Shown here one piece after another: positions 48,822-57,083 of a stretch of DNA of 64,000 bases (positions are counted from its first letter, which is position 1; the number at the start of each line of letters is the position of its first letter). A program made the translations under genes and the position numbers. This stretch comes from Pyrinomonadaceae bacterium (GTDB taxonomy: Bacteria > Acidobacteriota > Blastocatellia > Pyrinomonadales > Pyrinomonadaceae), in assembly GCA_030841105.1 (NCBI GenBank), contig JAVEDE010000051.1:1-64000 (forward strand), in the 5' to 3' direction. The notes beneath the pieces were generated by a model. The model was not told where the DNA came from. It saw nothing but the letters and a program-made list of their open reading frames with translations, and ran no database searches.

Positions 48822-50465
48822 ATGACCCGAATGCCACATCCCCCGTCCCCCTTTCTCGTCTCCCTTCTCTTAATCATCTGCGTCGCCGTCCCCGGTTTTG
48901 CTGCGGCCAAGAAATCCAAGTCAGCCGCCCCGGCCAAGTCGGCCAAATCCGCGAAGGTTGATAAAAAGTCGAAAGCAGACAGAGGCCGCGACAGCAAGAC
49001 GGCCGCGCGGAAGCCTTCCGCGAGGGAGACGCGCGCCGAGCGCGCCGCCGCGTCGAAGAAGGGGCGCGCCGCCGAACGCGAAGAGCGCGCCGAACGCGGA
49101 CGTGGCGGCAGAATCTCGAAACGCGAGCGTCTGGCACAGGCGCGGCGCGAGGCCGAGGAGCGCAGGCGTCGGGAAGAGGCCGCGCGTCGCGCGGAGATCG
49201 CGCGTCAGGCGGCGATTGCGCGCCAGCGCGCGTTCGACAAAGCGATCCGCGACGAAGTGCAGGCGAACATCTTGCGCGACGACGCGACGGGCGAAGACCC
49301 GGAAGTGCGTCGCGTGGCCGTGCAGGCGCTCGGCTATCACGCCGCCTCCGTCGTCGTGATGAACCCGCGCACGGGGCAGGTCTACACCATCGTCAATCAG
49401 GAGTGGGGCGTGCGTCGCGGCTTCAAACCGTGTTCGACGATCAAACTCATTACGGGTCTGGCGGGCGTCGTCGAGGGCGTCATTGATCCTATGATCGAGA
49501 ACGCCTCTTACAGCAGCAACCGCATGAACCTGACCGACGCGCTGGCCTACTCGCACAACGGTTACTTTCAGCAGGTCGGCCGCCGCGTCGGCTTCGACCG
49601 CATGTCGAGCTACGCGCGCCAACTCGGTTACGGCGAGCGCACCGGCATCAACCACGTCAACGAGTACGCTGGGCGCGTGCCGCTCTTTAAGAACGATGTC
49701 GGGATGCTGCGCATGAGTTCGCACGGCGACGACTTCGAGGTCACGCCGCTGCAACTCGCCACGCTCGCGTCCGTCTTCGGTAACGGCGGCACGCTCCTGA
49801 CGCCGCACCTGCCGCGCACGCCGCAGGAAGCCGCCAAGTTCAAGACCGAGGTGCGCCGCCAACTCAACATCCCGCAGGAGTCTCTGCGCCGGATGCTGCC
49901 GGGCATGATCGGCTCGGTCAACTACGGCACGGGGCGCAAGGCTCAAGACTCGCAGCAGACCATCGCCGGGAAGACCGGCACGTGCATCGGCGCTCAAGGC
50001 GTCTGGGACGGTTCTTTCACCTCCTACGCCCCCGTCGAAGACCCGCAACTCGCCATCGCCGTCATCGGTCGCGGGCCGGACGCGCGCCACGGCTTCCCGG
50101 CGTCGGTCGCCGGTCAAATCTACCGCGCGCTGGCCTACCGCTTCGGCAAGACCAACGGCAAGCCGTCGCTTCGTCTCACGCCGGAGATGCTCGCGCCGCG
50201 CCCGAAGGTTGACCCCAACGCGCTCGCCGACACGGAAGGGCAGGAAGACTCTGAGGGCGACGACGTGAACGCGTCGGCCGTGGATGCGAACGGAAGTTCG
50301 CGCCCGACGAACGACGGCCTCAAGCGCGTGCTGCTGCCCGTCGAGACGCGCCCGACCAGCGTCACAACTCGTCCGTCGAACGCGCCCGTCGCCGTGCCGT
50401 CGAAAGGCACGCAACCGCCCCCGTCGGACGTGCGCCCGCGCCGCGTCTTGAGCAACACCCCGTAA
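48822..50465 (+). CDS. Penicillin-binding-protein-type transpeptidase
   Basis: This 547-residue secreted protein has a signal peptide (~1-29) and a Lys/Arg/Ala-rich, highly basic region (30-150). A transpeptidase domain follows with STIK (S205, K208), SHN (S244-N246) and KTGT (K384-T387). The C-terminus is disordered and Pro/Ser-rich. It has no PBP dimerisation or glycosyltransferase domain, so it resembles a stand-alone class B-like enzyme or a class D beta-lactamase-fold relative. The basic stretch could bind wall polymers. It lies downstream of a structured leader and ends at a strong terminator. Confidence 0.87.
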   Translation: MTRMPHPPSPFLVSLLLIICVAVPGFAAAKKSKSAAPAKSAKSAKVDKKSKADRGRDSKTAARKPSARETRAERAAASKKGRAAEREERAERGRGGRISKRERLAQARREAEERRRREEAARRAEIARQAAIARQRAFDKAIRDEVQANILRDDATGEDPEVRRVAVQALGYHAASVVVMNPRTGQVYTIVNQEWGVRRGFKPCSTIKLITGLAGVVEGVIDPMIENASYSSNRMNLTDALAYSHNGYFQQVGRRVGFDRMSSYARQLGYGERTGINHVNEYAGRVPLFKNDVGMLRMSSHGDDFEVTPLQLATLASVFGNGGTLLTPHLPRTPQEAAKFKTEVRRQLNIPQESLRRMLPGMIGSVNYGTGRKAQDSQQTIAGKTGTCIGAQGVWDGSFTSYAPVEDPQLAIAVIGRGPDARHGFPASVAGQIYRALAYRFGKTNGKPSLRLTPEMLAPRPKVDPNALADTEGQEDSEGDDVNASAVDANGSSRPTNDGLKRVLLPVETRPTSVTTRPSNAPVAVPSKGTQPPPSDVRPRRVLSNTP

Positions 50466-50493
50466 CGAACTTATAACCGGAATAGAAGGAACA

Positions 50494-50546
50494 ATGCGCC
50501 GCCCTTTGGTGTCTAATTGAGGACACAAAAGGCGGCGCATTTTTTT
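50494..50546 (+). terminator. Strong rho-independent terminator
   Basis: ATGCGCCGCC...GGCGGCGCAT plus inner GTGTC/GGACAC pairing make a long stem (50494-50540) followed by a run of seven T. Confidence 0.93.
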
Positions 50547-50827
50547 GCCGGCGGAAGTGGCGCGTGGCTTGACACGTTTCCGTCAGTTATTGCAGTATCA
50601 CGGCGCAACGCGTTAAGGCTTGCGCTCGCTCCCACAATTCGTAAGAGACCCCGGTGTCGCCCCTCCCCAAAGGTCAGCACACCCGAACTCGCGCCGCGCG
50701 AGGGACGGCAACGAGCCGCGCTGCTTGCGCATCTGATTGACGCGCGAGGCTTGAAGCTGTTCACGCCCCCACAAGTAAGTAGCTCCGAATCACGCAGACG
50801 ATTTTTGTTTGGAGGACATGCGACATC
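50547..50827 (+). other. Leader region of the first secreted repeat protein
   Basis: Together with the preceding terminator this is a gap of over 300 bases. TTGACA at 50569-50574 is a candidate -35, but no good -10 follows. GGAGGAC near 50812 is the probable SD of the gene at 50828. I see no other gene. Confidence 0.4.
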
Positions 50828-52039
50828 ATGAGAAACCTGATCAGACTATTGACCTTGGCCGCGCTCGCCACCTTCTTCGCGCTGCCCGCGTTCGCGCAAG
50901 AGGCTGCCGCGCCCGCCGCCGCCAACCCCTGTGAAGAGGCCGCGCGCGGTGAGATGTACACCAAATATTACGAGTTGAAGGGCAAGAAGGACGCGAAGGG
51001 GCAGCCCGACGCCGACGCCCAGAAGCAAGCCTACGGGATCGGGCAAGAGTATTTGACGAAGTACGCGAGTTGCAACGACACCTACTCGAAAGCGGTGCAG
51101 AAGTTCGTTACGCAGTACGGCGATGCCGTGCGTAAGGTGGGCAACGTGGCCGAACTCAACGACGCCCTCTATGTCAAAAAGGATTATGCGAAAGCCTTTC
51201 AAGTCGGCAATCAGGTGATTGCGGCCGACCCCGAAAATCTGAGCCTGCTCATCCAACTCGGTTACGCCGGGTACAACGCACAGAGCCAGAAGCCGTCCGT
51301 CACCACCTACAGCCCGACCGCGCTCGGTTACGCGAAGAAGGCCATCGAGATGCTCGAAGCCGGTAAGACTCCGTCCGAGTGGGTGCTGTTCAAAACGAAA
51401 GACGAGGCGCTCGCTTACCTCAACTTCGCCGTCGGCGAATACATGATCAAGGCCGACCCGGCCGGCGCGGTTCCGTACTACTTGAAGTCGCTCTCGATGG
51501 AGACGCCCGTCAAGACCACTGCGCCCGCCTACGCCCGTCTCGCCGCGGCCTATCAGGTCGGGCAGTACGACCCTTTGCAGAAGGAGTTCACGGCCAAGTT
51601 CGGCGGCAAGCCGGAGACGGAAGAGAGCAAGTTCGCGCTCAACAATTTGAATCAGGTCATGGATCGCGTCATTGACGCTTACGCCCGCGCCGTCAATCTG
51701 GCGGGGAGCGATCCGAAGATGGCGGAGGACAAGAAGGTCTGGTTGGAAGCCCTGACCGGCTTCTACAAGTTCCGCAACAACGATTCGACCACCGGCCTCG
51801 ACGCCTTCATCGCCAGCGCGACCTCGAAGCCTTTGCCCGCGCCTTTCACGCCGCAGCCCTACGTGCCCGCGCCGACGCCCGCGCCTTCCACGGGCGGCAC
51901 GGCTTCCGATAGCGGCGACACCGGCTCAGGCAACGGTAACGGCGCGATGAACGCGACCACCGCGACCGCTCCGGCGGCGACTGCGCCCGCGCAGAGCACG
52001 ACGGCGGCCAAGCCCAAGACGGCGACCAAAAAACCTTAA
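50828..52039 (+). CDS. Secreted TPR-like protein, paralogue A
   Basis: This 403-residue protein has a signal peptide (MRNLIRLLTLAALATFFALPAFA|QE). A helical TPR-like repeat domain follows (KDYAKAFQVGNQVIAADPENLSLLIQLGYAGYNAQ), and then a conserved block LTGFYKFRNNDSTTGLDAFIASATSKPLP. The tail is Pro/Thr/Ala-rich. The next gene encodes a shorter paralogue with the same landmarks. Function is unknown; it is probably periplasmic. Confidence 0.8.
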   Translation: MRNLIRLLTLAALATFFALPAFAQEAAAPAAANPCEEAARGEMYTKYYELKGKKDAKGQPDADAQKQAYGIGQEYLTKYASCNDTYSKAVQKFVTQYGDAVRKVGNVAELNDALYVKKDYAKAFQVGNQVIAADPENLSLLIQLGYAGYNAQSQKPSVTTYSPTALGYAKKAIEMLEAGKTPSEWVLFKTKDEALAYLNFAVGEYMIKADPAGAVPYYLKSLSMETPVKTTAPAYARLAAAYQVGQYDPLQKEFTAKFGGKPETEESKFALNNLNQVMDRVIDAYARAVNLAGSDPKMAEDKKVWLEALTGFYKFRNNDSTTGLDAFIASATSKPLPAPFTPQPYVPAPTPAPSTGGTASDSGDTGSGNGNGAMNATTATAPAATAPAQSTTAAKPKTATKKP

Positions 52040-52074
52040 CCAGACCTCCAAACAAGAATCGTCTCAGACCACAC

Positions 52075-52116
52075 AAGCCGGGCGCGTCCGTGTTGCACAC
52101 GACGCGCCCGGCTTTC
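52075..52116 (+). terminator. Terminator after paralogue A
   Basis: AAGCCGGGCGCGTC (52075-52088) pairs perfectly with GACGCGCCCGGCTT (52101-52114), then TTCG. The stem is strong; the U-tract is short. Confidence 0.75.
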
Positions 52117-52157
52117 GCGTCGGCCGGTGTCACGTTCGGCACGCACGCCGCCCGCCG

Positions 52158-52211
52158 GAAGTCTGCGACGCTTGACGCAAATGGGAAGTCTCCGACGCTT
52201 GACGCAAATGG
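52158..52211. repeat. 27-bp tandem duplication upstream of paralogue B
   Basis: Two copies of GAAGTCTSCGACGCTTGACG followed by CAAATGG (52158-52184 and 52185-52211) differ at one base. Each contains TTGACGCAAATGG. The duplicated -35-like element may create two promoter or operator copies. Confidence 0.7.
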
Positions 52212-52275
52212 ACGAGACTTGGCAAGCTATTTCCGCATCGCCCGCATCAGAGCAGTGGAAGCAACAGAACCCGCA

Positions 52276-53313
52276 ATGAACCCAAAACAGAAAACACTCG
52301 ACGGCGCGTCGCGCCGGACGCAACACACACTGCGACACGCACTCGCTTTCACCATTGCCCCGCTTGCCTTGCTCTGTCTCATCGCGTTGCCGTCGGCGGC
52401 GCAGCAGCCCGCAACAACCGGTCGTTCCGCCGCGGCGCGCAGGCATCAGCAGGAGCAACTCACCGACGCGCAGGCCGACCTCTACGAACGCTGGCGCGCG
52501 AACATCAACCTCAATCAACCGGCGGCCTTCGAGGCCGGGCGCGAGTACGTCGGTAAATACCCGAACGGCGAGTACGGCGCGCGCGTGCGCGCGTGGGTCG
52601 AAGCTTACGAGCGTGCCGCGCGCAAGTTGCAGTTCGAGAGTTTGCTCTTCAAGGAGAAGAAGTACGCGGCGGCCTTCAACTTGGGCAAGCAAGTGCTGGC
52701 GAACGAGCCGGACAACTTGAGGACGATCATCAACCTCGCCTCCGCGGGCTACCTCGCGTCGAACGCGGGCGACGCTTCGTCCAACGCCGAGACGCTCGAT
52801 TACGCGCGGCGCGCGACGGCATTGCTCGAAGGCGGCGCGAAGCCCTCCGACTGGAAGCCCTTCACCGGCCAGCCCGACGCGCTCGCGTATCTCAATTTCA
52901 TCACCGGCGAACTGATCCTGAGAGAGACGCCCGCCGAGTCGGTCAACTATTTTCGCAAGGCCATCGCGTCCGAGGGCGCGGTCAAAAATACTCCGGTCAT
53001 CTACTCGCGCCTCGCCGCCGCCTACGTCGCCAGCCGTTACGAGCCGCAGTCGAAAGAGTTCGAGGCGCGCTTCGGCGGCAAGGAGGCGACGCCGGAGAGC
53101 AAGGCCGCGCTCGAAGAGATCAACGCGACGGTTGACCTCATCACAGACGCCTACGCCCGCGCCGTCGCCCTGAGCGGGACGGCGGCGCAGTACGCCGAAG
53201 CGCGCGCGCGCTGGATGCAGGAACTCACACGCTTCTACAAATTCCGCAACAACGATTCCGCCGACGGTCTCGAAGCCTACATCGCGGGCGTGACGGCGAA
53301 ACCGCTTCCGTAA
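52276..53313 (+). CDS. Secreted TPR-like protein, paralogue B
   Basis: This 345-residue protein has a signal region (HALAFTIAPLALLCLIALPSAAQ). It shares the same repeat domain as the preceding gene: FKEKKYAAAFNLGKQVLANEPDNL and ELTRFYKFRNNDSADGLEAYIAGVTAKPLP. It lacks the Pro/Thr tail of paralogue A. ATG 52276 places the signal peptide correctly; an earlier in-frame start would include the 27-bp duplication. Tandem duplication of an envelope protein is the likely origin. Confidence 0.8.
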   Translation: MNPKQKTLDGASRRTQHTLRHALAFTIAPLALLCLIALPSAAQQPATTGRSAAARRHQQEQLTDAQADLYERWRANINLNQPAAFEAGREYVGKYPNGEYGARVRAWVEAYERAARKLQFESLLFKEKKYAAAFNLGKQVLANEPDNLRTIINLASAGYLASNAGDASSNAETLDYARRATALLEGGAKPSDWKPFTGQPDALAYLNFITGELILRETPAESVNYFRKAIASEGAVKNTPVIYSRLAAAYVASRYEPQSKEFEARFGGKEATPESKAALEEINATVDLITDAYARAVALSGTAAQYAEARARWMQELTRFYKFRNNDSADGLEAYIAGVTAKPLP

Positions 53314-53314
53314 A

Positions 53315-53460
53315 GATAAGGGGAACGGGGAAGGGAGAAAGGGTAAAGGTTAGGAAGCCGCGCTCGTCGCGCGTTGCTTTTCTTTCCCTTACCCTTTACC
53401 CCTTCGCCTTTTCCCTTATTCCTTTACCCCTTTCGGCTTTTCCCTTTCTTCTTTCCCTCC
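53315..53460. repeat. Heptamer palindrome, GGGTAAA/CCCTTAC dialect, unequal arms
   Basis: The left arm is AAGGGGAACGGGGAAGGGAG with GGGTAAAGG. The right arm is a longer series CCCTTAC CCTTTAC CCCTTCG CCTTTTC CCTTATT CCTTTAC and further units. It starts next to the stop of the paralogue-B gene and ends 10 bases before a TACAAT -10-like element of rnc. Confidence 0.75.
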
Positions 53461-53500
53461 GCCGTTTGCTACAATCGCGCGCACTGTGGAAGATTCCGAA

Positions 53501-54253
53501 ATGGCAGAACCCGATCTCGGCGCGTTGGAAGAAAAGCTCGGCTACACTTTCAACGACCGCACGCTCTTGGAGCGCGCTATGACGCACCGCTCTTGGGCGC
53601 ACGAGCACGTCGCGCCCGGCGAGGAAGTGGAGGCGCGACGCCTGCACAACGAGGCGTTGGAGTTCGTCGGCGACTCGGTGCTCGGCCTCGCCGTCGCCGA
53701 CTACCTGTTCCAGTCCACCGCCGACGCCACCGAAGGCGATCTCTCGCGCATGAAGCACCGGCTCGTGAGCACGGCGATGCTCGCACGCGTCGCGCGCCGC
53801 CTCGGCCTCGGCGAGTATTTGCGCATCGGGCGCGGCGAGGAGAAGACGGGCGGGCGGCGCAAGCGCGCTCTGCTGGCGGATGTCGTCGAGGCCATCATCG
53901 CCGCCGTCTATCTGGACGGCGGTTACAAGCGCGCGAGCGAGTTCGTCCACGCGTTGCTCAGTTCCGAGTTGACGGAGGCGAACCCGGAACAGGCCGCCGC
54001 CGCCGACTACAAGACGATGTTGCAGGAACGCGTGCAAGCGACTTTCCACGTCACGCCGACCTACAACGTCGTGGACACCGAAGGGCCGCCGCATCGCCGC
54101 CTGTTTCATGTCGAGGTCGTCTTCGCGGACAACACCGTGCCCGGCGCGGGCGCGACGATCAAGGCCGCCGAGATGGACGCCGCGCGGCGCGCGCTCGAAG
54201 AAGTGAACCTCTCGCCGCAGTCGGAAGTGCGGACGGCCGAAGCGGCGGATTGA
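53501..54253 (+). CDS. rnc: Ribonuclease III
   Basis: RNase III (250 residues) cleaves double-stranded RNA in rRNA processing and antisense regulation. The catalytic signature HNEALEFVGDSVLGL is present with the second acidic site LADVVEAIIAAVYLDGG, and a C-terminal dsRBD (DYKTMLQERVQATFHVTPTYNVVDTEGPPH). ATG 53501 has GGAAGA upstream; GTG 53486, ten bases after TACAAT, is an alternative that would be nearly leaderless. lepB follows on the same strand, a frequent pairing (in reverse order) in bacteria. Confidence 0.96.
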   Translation: MAEPDLGALEEKLGYTFNDRTLLERAMTHRSWAHEHVAPGEEVEARRLHNEALEFVGDSVLGLAVADYLFQSTADATEGDLSRMKHRLVSTAMLARVARRLGLGEYLRIGRGEEKTGGRRKRALLADVVEAIIAAVYLDGGYKRASEFVHALLSSELTEANPEQAAAADYKTMLQERVQATFHVTPTYNVVDTEGPPHRRLFHVEVVFADNTVPGAGATIKAAEMDAARRALEEVNLSPQSEVRTAEAAD

Positions 54254-54360
54254 AAAGTAAAGTTTGATGAAGAGACTGAAGACAGGCTGTAGAGATTGAC
54301 GACAGGTTGGCAGGGCGCGCCGTTTGACCGCCCTGCGCTCGTTTACCTAACGATAATTTT

Positions 54361-55317
54361 ATGAGCAATGATTCCCGTTCGACGATCATGGAAGAGCCGC
54401 CCCTAGAAACTTCTCCTGCGGGCAAGGCGTCGCGAAAGGGCGCGGCCGAGAGTGAGGCCGCGCGCGCGGCGGAGACGGCGCGAGCGCAGCCGCCGCCGGG
54501 GCCGCCGCGCAGCGTGTGGCGCGAGTATTTCGAGTCGCTCGTGGTGACGGCCATCATGGCGCTCTTCGGCATGACGTTCGTCGTGCAGGCGGTGAAAGTC
54601 CCGACCGGCTCGATGCAGAACACGATCACCATCGGCGATCACCTGCTCGTCAACAAGTTCATCTTCGCCCCCGGCTCGCCGTCCCTGCCGTTCCTGCCGC
54701 AGCGCGAGATCAGGCGCGGCGACATCGTGGTCTTCAAGTATCCCGGCAACCCCATCGAGCCGTGGATGGACAGGCCGAACGATCCGGGCAACAAGCAGTA
54801 CGTTACCAACTACGTCAAGCGCGTCATCGGCCTGCCCGGCGACCGCATCGAACTGCGCGGCACGAGCGTCATCGTCAACGGCCAGCCGTTGCAAGAGCGC
54901 GTCATCACGGCCATCAACCACCCGAACGATCCGTCCACCGACGGCAACGAGGAACTCGCGCCGCTCACGATGGAAGCTGACCCACCGCCGCAGGGCGAAG
55001 GGGCGTACACCGTCGCCTACAGCCCCGCCTCGCGCCTCGTGGGCGAAGGCGACCATCGCAACCTGCCCATCTTCCAACTCTTCAAGGGGCAGAAGGCCAT
55101 CGTCGTCCCGGCCGACTCTTACTTCATGATGGGCGACAACCGCGACAACAGTCTCGACAGCCGTTACTGGGGTTTCGTCCCGCGCGATCTCATCATCGGC
55201 CGCGCGCTGTTCGTCTACTGGTCTTACGACGAGAGCGCGCCCTCCGGCGGCTTCCCCTACATTCAGGACTTCATACGCAACACGCGTTGGGGTCGTACTG
55301 GCACGATGATCAAGTAG
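54361..55317 (+). CDS. lepB: Signal peptidase I
   Basis: LepB (318 residues) has a Pro/Ala-rich cytoplasmic N-terminus (~50 residues) and one membrane helix (~58-78). The catalytic Ser is S84 in VPTGSMQNT and the catalytic Lys is K153 in NYVKRVIGLPGDRIEL. MMGDNRDNSLDSRYWGFVP lies near the C-terminus. It removes signal peptides from exported proteins, of which this window encodes many. The start ATG 54361 lacks a strong SD. Confidence 0.96.
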   Translation: MSNDSRSTIMEEPPLETSPAGKASRKGAAESEAARAAETARAQPPPGPPRSVWREYFESLVVTAIMALFGMTFVVQAVKVPTGSMQNTITIGDHLLVNKFIFAPGSPSLPFLPQREIRRGDIVVFKYPGNPIEPWMDRPNDPGNKQYVTNYVKRVIGLPGDRIELRGTSVIVNGQPLQERVITAINHPNDPSTDGNEELAPLTMEADPPPQGEGAYTVAYSPASRLVGEGDHRNLPIFQLFKGQKAIVVPADSYFMMGDNRDNSLDSRYWGFVPRDLIIGRALFVYWSYDESAPSGGFPYIQDFIRNTRWGRTGTMIK

Positions 55318-55374
55318 CACGTTAGAAACAAGAACAAGGAACGCGTCGCCCGCGACGCGAAGGGGGCAAGGTTT

Positions 55375-56391
55375 ATGTTGGGGTCTCTGTGGCAACTAGG
55401 TGGGTTAGGTTGGAAGGAACTGGCGAAACGCGTCTGGTCGGAGATTAACGAGGACGACATCTTCGGCCGCTCCGCCCAACTCTCTTACTACTTTCTGCTC
55501 GCACTCTTCCCGCTCCTGCTGTTCATCACCGCCGTGCTCGGCCAGTTTGCCGACGCCGGCAGTGAACTGCGCGAAAACATGCTGAGTTTGCTCGGCTCGG
55601 TCGTCCCGCAGGAGGCGGGCGACCTCATTCAAGAGACGATCAAAAACGTGGAGGAAGGTTCGGGCGGCGGCAAAATCTCCTTCGGCATCCTCGCCACGCT
55701 CTGGGCGGCGTCGAACGGCATGACGGCCATCTGCCAGACGCTCAACATCGCATATGAAGTGGAAGAGACGCGCCCCTGGTGGAAGGTGCGGCTCGTCTCG
55801 CTCGGCCTGACGGTCGCGCTCGCCGTCCTCATCCTCTCTGCGCTCACGCTCACGCTCTTCGGCGGGCACATCGCCGACTACATCGCCGCGAGTTTCAGTT
55901 TCGGGCAGGTGTTCACTTGGGGCTGGAAGATTTTGCAGTGGCCGGTGGTGCTCCTCTTCGTGCTCGTCGCCTTCGGCCTCATCTACTATCTCGCGCCCGA
56001 CGTGAAGGAACGCAGTTGGCACTGGGTCAGCCCCGGCGCGTCGGTCGCCGTCCTGCTCTGGCTCGTCGTCTCGTTCGCCTTCCGCGCCTACCTCAGTTAC
56101 TTCAACTCATACAACGCCACCTACGGCTCGCTCGGCGCGGTCATCATCCTGATGCTCTGGTTCTACCTGACGGGCGCGGCCATTCTCATCGGCGGCGAAG
56201 TCAACTCGGAGATCGAACTGGCGACGACCGGCAAGCCGGAGAAGCAGGTAGACCCGGCGGCCGCCAAACCTTCCTCGCCGACCGCGCCCCGGCCGCAGAC
56301 GAAGGGCGCGAAGACTTCCGTTGAAAAGACTCCCGGCGAACTCGCCGCCGCCGCGCGTCGCCGCGAACGTGAGCGGCGCAAGAAGAAGTAG
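55375..56391 (+). CDS. YihY/BrkB-family inner-membrane protein
   Basis: This 338-residue protein has six or so membrane helices. The family landmarks are AQLSYYFLLALFPLLLFITAVLG, ILATLWAASNGMTAICQTLN, YYLAPDVKERSWHWVSPGA and YGSLGAVIILMLWFYLTGAAILIGGEVN. The cytoplasmic tail is Lys/Pro-rich. The family was once called RNase BN and its role is unclear. It may be cotranscribed with lepB. Confidence 0.92.
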   Translation: MLGSLWQLGGLGWKELAKRVWSEINEDDIFGRSAQLSYYFLLALFPLLLFITAVLGQFADAGSELRENMLSLLGSVVPQEAGDLIQETIKNVEEGSGGGKISFGILATLWAASNGMTAICQTLNIAYEVEETRPWWKVRLVSLGLTVALAVLILSALTLTLFGGHIADYIAASFSFGQVFTWGWKILQWPVVLLFVLVAFGLIYYLAPDVKERSWHWVSPGASVAVLLWLVVSFAFRAYLSYFNSYNATYGSLGAVIILMLWFYLTGAAILIGGEVNSEIELATTGKPEKQVDPAAAKPSSPTAPRPQTKGAKTSVEKTPGELAAAARRRERERRKKK

Positions 56392-56472
56392 GTCGAGTTA
56401 TTGATCGCACGCGTTCGTTGAGCGCCGCGTCGTGTCGCCGCGCCGCAAAAGTTTCTTAGCTACACAATTCTC

Positions 56473-56500
56473 TTGACATAGTGCGCGCAATGCATATCAT
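56473..56500 (+). promoter_or_regulatory. Promoter giving a near-leaderless mRNA
   Basis: TTGACA (56473-56478) and TATCAT (56495-56500), spacer 16. ATG 56510 begins only nine bases after the -10 and has no SD, so the transcript would be leaderless or nearly so. Confidence 0.6.
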
Positions 56501-56509
56501 CCGCGGACT

Positions 56510-57028
56510 ATGGCACAACCTTCTATCAACTTCGGCCCCAAAGCGAACCAAACCGTCGTCAGCGTCCACACCATCGGAGTGTTGACGGAAATTCTCAACG
56601 CCGCCAATCTCGACTCGTGTCTCATCACGAGCACGAGCCGGACGCCGCAGGATCAGGCGCGCATCATGTTCAATAACATCGTCAACAAAGGCGTGGCGGC
56701 GCAAAAGTCGCTCTACAGAGCGCCCGGCAAGGCGGTGATTGACGAATTCGTGAAGGCGAAGAACGCGGGCAAGAACAGCGATCAGATCAAGGCGGCGATG
56801 GAGGCCAAGATCAGGTCGCTCGGCCCGGCGAACGTGAGCCATCATTGCGCCGACCCGTCTACCCTGAACGTAGTGGACATCTCGCCGTCTTCGCTGTCGA
56901 ACAAGACGGCGTTCGAGAAGGCGACCAAAGCGTCGCAGGCGAAGGGCGCGGTGAGCAAGTTTCTCACGCCCGGCAACAACGACCCCGCCTACCATCTGGA
57001 AATTCCCCAGCCGAAAGCCGACGCCTGA
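56510..57028 (+). CDS. M15-peptidase-like protein
   Basis: This 172-residue protein has no signal peptide. It shows ITSTSRTPQDQARIMFNN, VSHHCADPSTLNVVDISPSSL and YHLEIPQ. The pattern resembles the His...Asp...His zinc site of M15 (DD-carboxypeptidase/hedgehog) folds, but spacing and neighbours are not canonical. It could be a phage-endolysin-like or a degenerate peptidase. I would treat the enzymatic role as tentative. Promoter geometry suggests a leaderless mRNA. Confidence 0.55.
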   Translation: MAQPSINFGPKANQTVVSVHTIGVLTEILNAANLDSCLITSTSRTPQDQARIMFNNIVNKGVAAQKSLYRAPGKAVIDEFVKAKNAGKNSDQIKAAMEAKIRSLGPANVSHHCADPSTLNVVDISPSSLSNKTAFEKATKASQAKGAVSKFLTPGNNDPAYHLEIPQPKADA

Positions 57029-57083
57029 CAAGCGTGACGCACAACTACTGCCGCCGCGCGACGGGGAAACATTCGGCCGCGCG

